The position numbers and the translations under genes are program-made. DNA of 9,753 nucleotides from Sphingomonadales bacterium (GTDB lineage: Bacteria > Pseudomonadota > Alphaproteobacteria > Sphingomonadales > Sphingomonadaceae): contig JAGXGT010000003.1 of NCBI GenBank assembly GCA_024636595.1, positions 1 to 9,753 of the forward strand, in the 5' to 3' direction. Below the pieces are notes generated by a model. That model was not told where the DNA came from. It searched no databases and saw nothing but the letters and a program-made list of their open reading frames with translations. Within the stretch, counting starts at the first letter, position 1; every line of letters begins with the position of its first letter. Shown in pieces: positions 7,143 to 9,753 of the stretch.

Positions 7143-7160
7143 CGGCTGGCAAGCCAGCCG
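7143..7160. repeat. 18-bp perfect palindrome (8-bp arms, 2-nt centre)
   Basis: CGGCTGGC (7143-7150) and GCCAGCCG (7153-7160) are exact reverse complements separated by AA. As RNA it would form a stable hairpin with about a 4-nt loop; as DNA it could be a protein-binding site. No T-run follows, so it is not a standard terminator. Confidence 0.7.
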
Positions 7161-7186
7161 TCTAGCGACCGCTGAAAGGAAAGGCT

Positions 7187-7214
7187 GTCCGCCGTAGCTT
7201 TAGCGAAGGAGGAC
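7187..7214 (+). promoter_or_regulatory. Hairpin enclosing the Shine-Dalgarno of the GIY-YIG remnant
   Basis: GTCC (7187-7190) pairs with GGAC (7211-7214), CC (7192-7193) with GG (7208-7209) and GCT (7197-7199) with AGC (7202-7204), giving an interrupted hairpin. Its 3' arm contains the near-perfect Shine-Dalgarno AAGGAGG (7206-7212), 5 nt before the ATG at 7218. Folding would hide the ribosome-binding site, so translation would be low unless the structure opens. Whether it is functional now is doubtful, as the downstream gene is broken. Confidence 0.5.
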
Positions 7215-7217
7215 TTT

Positions 7218-7459
7218 ATGCATTTCGCGTATATTCGGCGAAGCGAAACTGATCCTGATCAATATTATGTCGGTTTGGCGAAAGATGTCGAATCTCGTCT
7301 AAAAGACCATAATACTGGCAAATCGAGACACACCAAGAAGCACCTAGCTTGAGAGATCGTATCGATCCACGACTCCCCCGGCGAGAAAAGGCCGCCGATT
7401 TCGAAAAATATCTGAAATCCGGATCAGGTCGCGCTTTCGCCGAAAGACACCCTAGATAA
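7218..7459 (+). pseudogene. Broken small GIY-YIG nuclease-domain gene
   Basis: From the ATG at 7218 the frame encodes a GIY-YIG domain start: MHFAYIRRSE, then YYVGLAKDVESRLKDHNTGK and HTKKHLA. It then meets TGA at 7350-7352, where the family has Trp (TGG to TGA). Reading through gives EIVSIHDSPGEK, and the match then resumes in another frame from 7391 as AADFEKYLKSGSGRAFAERH, ending at TAA 7457-7459. Restoring one A in the A tract at 7386-7389 joins the two frames as EKKAADF. The repaired product would have 80 residues, a normal length for the short stand-alone branch, with Tyr5, Tyr17-Val18-Gly19, Arg27 and the Glu of FEKYLKS at the expected catalytic places. Two independent disabling changes argue for a true pseudogene; the 44-residue truncated peptide would lack the catalytic Glu. 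Confidence 0.88.
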
Positions 7460-7461
7460 CG

Positions 7462-7495
7462 AATAAAAGCCCCGCCGGTTTTCCGGCAGGGCTTT
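7462..7495 (-). terminator. Terminator of the TonB-dependent receptor, possibly shared by the convergent side
   Basis: AAAGCCC-C-GCCGG (7466-7478) and CCGGC-A-GGGCTTT (7483-7495) form a 12-pair stem with a single C/A mismatch and a TTTT loop. On the minus strand the stem is followed by TTTTATT, a good U-tract, and begins 23 nt past the receptor stop. On the plus strand only TTTCATC follows, so termination from that side would be weaker. Confidence 0.88.
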
Positions 7496-7518
7496 CATCA
7501 TGTCTTGTTCGCTTCAGA

Positions 7519-9753
7519 TCAGAACTTGAAGCCGGCTCCGATACCGTAGCGACGCGGTTCCAGAGTGAAGACGTTGGTATACAGACCCGACGACTGATCC
7601 GTCACATAGAGACCGGTTTCGGCATTGCTATCGAATATATTCTGGATGAAGCCACGAACATACCAGCGATCATCGGTTCCGTTCAGCTGCATCTGAGCAT
7701 TTGCCTGCGCATAGCCTTTGATCCGGTTGACGTTGCCGTTGAAGATGCTGCCGAAGCTTTCACCCGTATAAGCAAGGTCCACGCGTGGAACCAGGCTCAT
7801 GCCATTGTCAAAGTTCATGGTATATTGCACGCCAGCAGAGAATTTATACTGCGGTGCCTGCGGCAACTGATTCCCGCGAATATTCTTGGGAATACCGGCA
7901 GAGTAATACTCGATCCCGCCAAAGGCTGCCGGGTCAACGCCTGCTCCGGCAAATGCACCCGCGGCAGCAGCTTCCAGCACGCCACAGATACCGAACGCGC
8001 CAGTTGAGGCAATACCGCCGTTCGCAGGGAAAGCGACCGTAGGCTGCAGACCCGCACCGGCCGCAAGAGGGGGTACCAAACCTGCATTGATCGCACCATT
8101 TATCGTATTGACGAACGCATTCACGCCCGCAGCATTGCCGGATCCGGAAGCCACCGCACAGTTTGATGCGTTGGTGATATCCTTGATGATAACCGCATCA
8201 GAGCGGGCACCGCCAAAGTCACGCGGATCGCTGTTGAACGTGTCACCCTTGACCTCGGTGTGCAGATAGCTGAAGCCCATGTTGATCAGCCAGTCCGGAT
8301 CAGGGCGAATGACTGCCTCGACTTCCGCACCGTAGATGTCGGCATCAATATTTTCGTTCACAGCCGTCCGTGCAACAATCTTGCTGAGCTGCAAATCCTT
8401 ATATTTGTAATAGAATGCCGTCAGATTGAGTTGCAGGGCACCATCGCCAAAACTGTTTTTCGATCCGATTTCGAACGCATCAACCTGCTCCGACGCGAAC
8501 GCTTCCGGTACTGCAAAAATTGGCTGCAGCGGCGGGTTCAAGCCTCCGGACTTATAGCCCCGAGAATAGGAGACATAAACCAGATTGTCATCGGTGATTT
8601 TATAATCAAGCACCGCTCGTCCGGTGACCGCGCTTTGCTTTACCTGACGATTCTGGAATATTTGATTCCCGGGTGTGCCAGGGTCGGCATCAAAGGAACC
8701 AACAAACGGCGATTCAAACGCGTTGGTGGTTTGACTGTAAGGAACAAGGAAGTTGGCCAAGGTTGATCGCGCCTGAACCTTTTTCTTGTCGTCATTATAG
8801 CGCAATCCGCCCGTCAGCTTCAGCTTGTCGGTGATGTCGAAATAGACTTCACCGAACAGGCCATAGGACTTGACCGTCAGGTCATCCGTATTGTTGCGGT
8901 AATAGGGTGTACCGAGGAACGATGGCGGCACGCCGTTGGCGGCATTGGCAAGCGACGTAAAGCTGCCCAGCAGGCCGGTAACATAGTCGATCGCGAACGC
9001 ATTCACATAATAGCTGTTCTCGGTCAGATGATAGTCGGCGTAAATGCCACCCACCAGAAAGTTGAACGGTCCGTCAAAGTCGCTGGAGATGATGGCTTCT
9101 GCCGACCAGCTGCTGTTCGTCTGATTCGAACGGTCAAATTGCAGCGGCGTTGTCGCACAAATGCTGTTACCGCCGAACGATCCCAAACCGATGGTATCCG
9201 TATCCGAAGTACACAGGACCCCACCCGGACCGTTTGGAATGATCGCAGAAGCAAGCGGTGCGAAATAGGCTGCGGGGAGACCCGGTATGAGGCCTGCAGC
9301 GGCAGCTGCCAGCGTATTGAGCGCAGGTGCATAAATATCCCTGCGGCCAATGTTATTATTATAGTCCTGCCGTGAATCGAGCTTTACCTTCTGGTAGGTT
9401 CCGGAAAGCTGAGCGCTGATCGGGCCAAAATCATGCTCGATCTTGCCCTGGAACGTCAATTCGCTGGTAAAATATTCGGGTGTGAAAGCTGTATTCACAG
9501 TTCGCGAATCGGCGGGAATGGAAACACCGGAATATTGGTCGGGGCCGTAAAGACTGCCGAGCGCAAAAACTGTCGGAATGCCTTGAGTTGCAAGGAATTC
9601 TTTTGAGGACAAGGCAGCCGTGAAGGTGGAGTTCGCATTGAACGATTCTGCGTTCCTCGAACTGTTCAGACAACCCAGAATACCTGTCGGGTCTCGTTGG
9701 CAATATTGTTTCTGAATCCGCATACGATTGTCGTCTTCGCGGAAATAGGAAGC
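7519..9753 (-). CDS. TonB-dependent outer-membrane receptor, beta-barrel portion, N-terminus outside the window
   Basis: A ligand-gated outer-membrane importer driven by TonB-ExbBD; the ligand is unknown. The frame is open to base 9753, giving 744 visible residues; an internal ATG at 9723 is not the start. The signal peptide, TonB box and plug lie beyond the edge. Barrel hallmarks are alternating amphipathic strands such as KLKLTGGLRYNDDKKK, the sphingomonad-type VYVSYSRGYKSGG near residue 400, DAFEIGSKNSF, and a C-terminal strand RYGIGAGFKF ending in Phe, as needed for BamA recognition. Six cysteines occur as three local pairs: 18/28, 181/199 and 532/590. The last two pairs sit in long Ala/Gly-rich loops (about 142-199 and 532-625). 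No regulator or transport partner is visible in the window; the gene points toward the tRNA and is closed by its own terminator. Confidence 0.95.
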   Translation of the reverse strand, partial: ASYFREDDNRMRIQKQYCQRDPTGILGCLNSSRNAESFNANSTFTAALSSKEFLATQGIPTVFALGSLYGPDQYSGVSIPADSRTVNTAFTPEYFTSELTFQGKIEHDFGPISAQLSGTYQKVKLDSRQDYNNNIGRRDIYAPALNTLAAAAAGLIPGLPAAYFAPLASAIIPNGPGGVLCTSDTDTIGLGSFGGNSICATTPLQFDRSNQTNSSWSAEAIISSDFDGPFNFLVGGIYADYHLTENSYYVNAFAIDYVTGLLGSFTSLANAANGVPPSFLGTPYYRNNTDDLTVKSYGLFGEVYFDITDKLKLTGGLRYNDDKKKVQARSTLANFLVPYSQTTNAFESPFVGSFDADPGTPGNQIFQNRQVKQSAVTGRAVLDYKITDDNLVYVSYSRGYKSGGLNPPLQPIFAVPEAFASEQVDAFEIGSKNSFGDGALQLNLTAFYYKYKDLQLSKIVARTAVNENIDADIYGAEVEAVIRPDPDWLINMGFSYLHTEVKGDTFNSDPRDFGGARSDAVIIKDITNASNCAVASGSGNAAGVNAFVNTINGAINAGLVPPLAAGAGLQPTVAFPANGGIASTGAFGICGVLEAAAAGAFAGAGVDPAAFGGIEYYSAGIPKNIRGNQLPQAPQYKFSAGVQYTMNFDNGMSLVPRVDLAYTGESFGSIFNGNVNRIKGYAQANAQMQLNGTDDRWYVRGFIQNIFDSNAETGLYVTDQSSGLYTNVFTLEPRRYGIGAGFKF

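Noticed and set aside
7350..7352. TGA read as Trp or selenocysteine to give a functional GIY-YIG protein
   Set aside because: A second lesion (frameshift at 7386-7389) would still disrupt the protein, and other genes here use TGA as a normal stop (for example at 3628, 4626, 6945 and 7519).
7054..7518. Integrated prophage or genomic island at the tRNA 3' end
   Set aside because: No integrase gene and no second copy of the tRNA 3' end are visible in the window; only short palindromes and a small nuclease remnant are present.
8260..8766. 168-codon open frame on the plus strand within the receptor gene
   Set aside because: It is antisense to a convincing TonB-dependent receptor, shows no domain signature, and is explained by codon structure of the minus-strand gene.

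Overview
The window looks like chromosomal DNA from an alphaproteobacterium, most likely Sphingomonadales (a Sphingopyxis/Sphingorhabdus-like marine or freshwater lineage). The grounds are the mid-range GC content (estimated by eye), a large TonB-dependent receptor with the barrel motif SYSRGYKSGG that is typical of sphingomonads, a secreted SxxK serine hydrolase with an N-terminal Cys-containing module, and a GIY-YIG gene downstream of a tRNA. The genus call is inference from protein style; no database search was possible.

Positions 1-4628 (plus strand) form one tightly packed block: the 3' part of a family-4 glycosyltransferase, the AAA+ replication-repair ATPase RarA, an exported beta-lactamase-fold serine hydrolase, and a zinc-free NADPH:quinone oxidoreductase-type enzyme. 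Junctions are 2 nt apart, overlap by 20 nt and overlap by 1 nt, so co-transcription and translational coupling are likely, although the four products share no obvious pathway. Two start sites matter here. The hydrolase most plausibly starts at the GTG at 2233, which gives a clean signal peptide. The oxidoreductase most plausibly starts at the ATG at 3630.

Positions 4629-6047 hold a separate unit: a polytopic membrane protein built from four repeats of the conserved TM helix found in MscS-related proteins, with a basic Lys/Pro/Ala tail, followed by a strong rho-independent terminator. Next comes a solitary RNase H-fold protein of DUF429 type (GTG start at 6075), then tRNA-Thr(UGU) at 6978-7053.

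Positions 7054-7518 are the most irregular part. They contain several inverted repeats, a strong Shine-Dalgarno held inside a hairpin, and a small GIY-YIG nuclease gene inactivated by an in-frame TGA (where the family has Trp) and by a one-base deletion in an A tract. A shared terminator separates this from the convergent minus-strand TonB-dependent receptor (7519 to the window end), whose signal peptide, plug domain and start lie outside the window.

I found no CRISPR array, insertion sequence, prophage or recognisable defence or biosynthetic system. The best candidates for closer study are the tRNA-adjacent palindrome/GIY-YIG remnant, the Cys-paired Ala-rich loops of the receptor, and the N-terminal module of the serine hydrolase.
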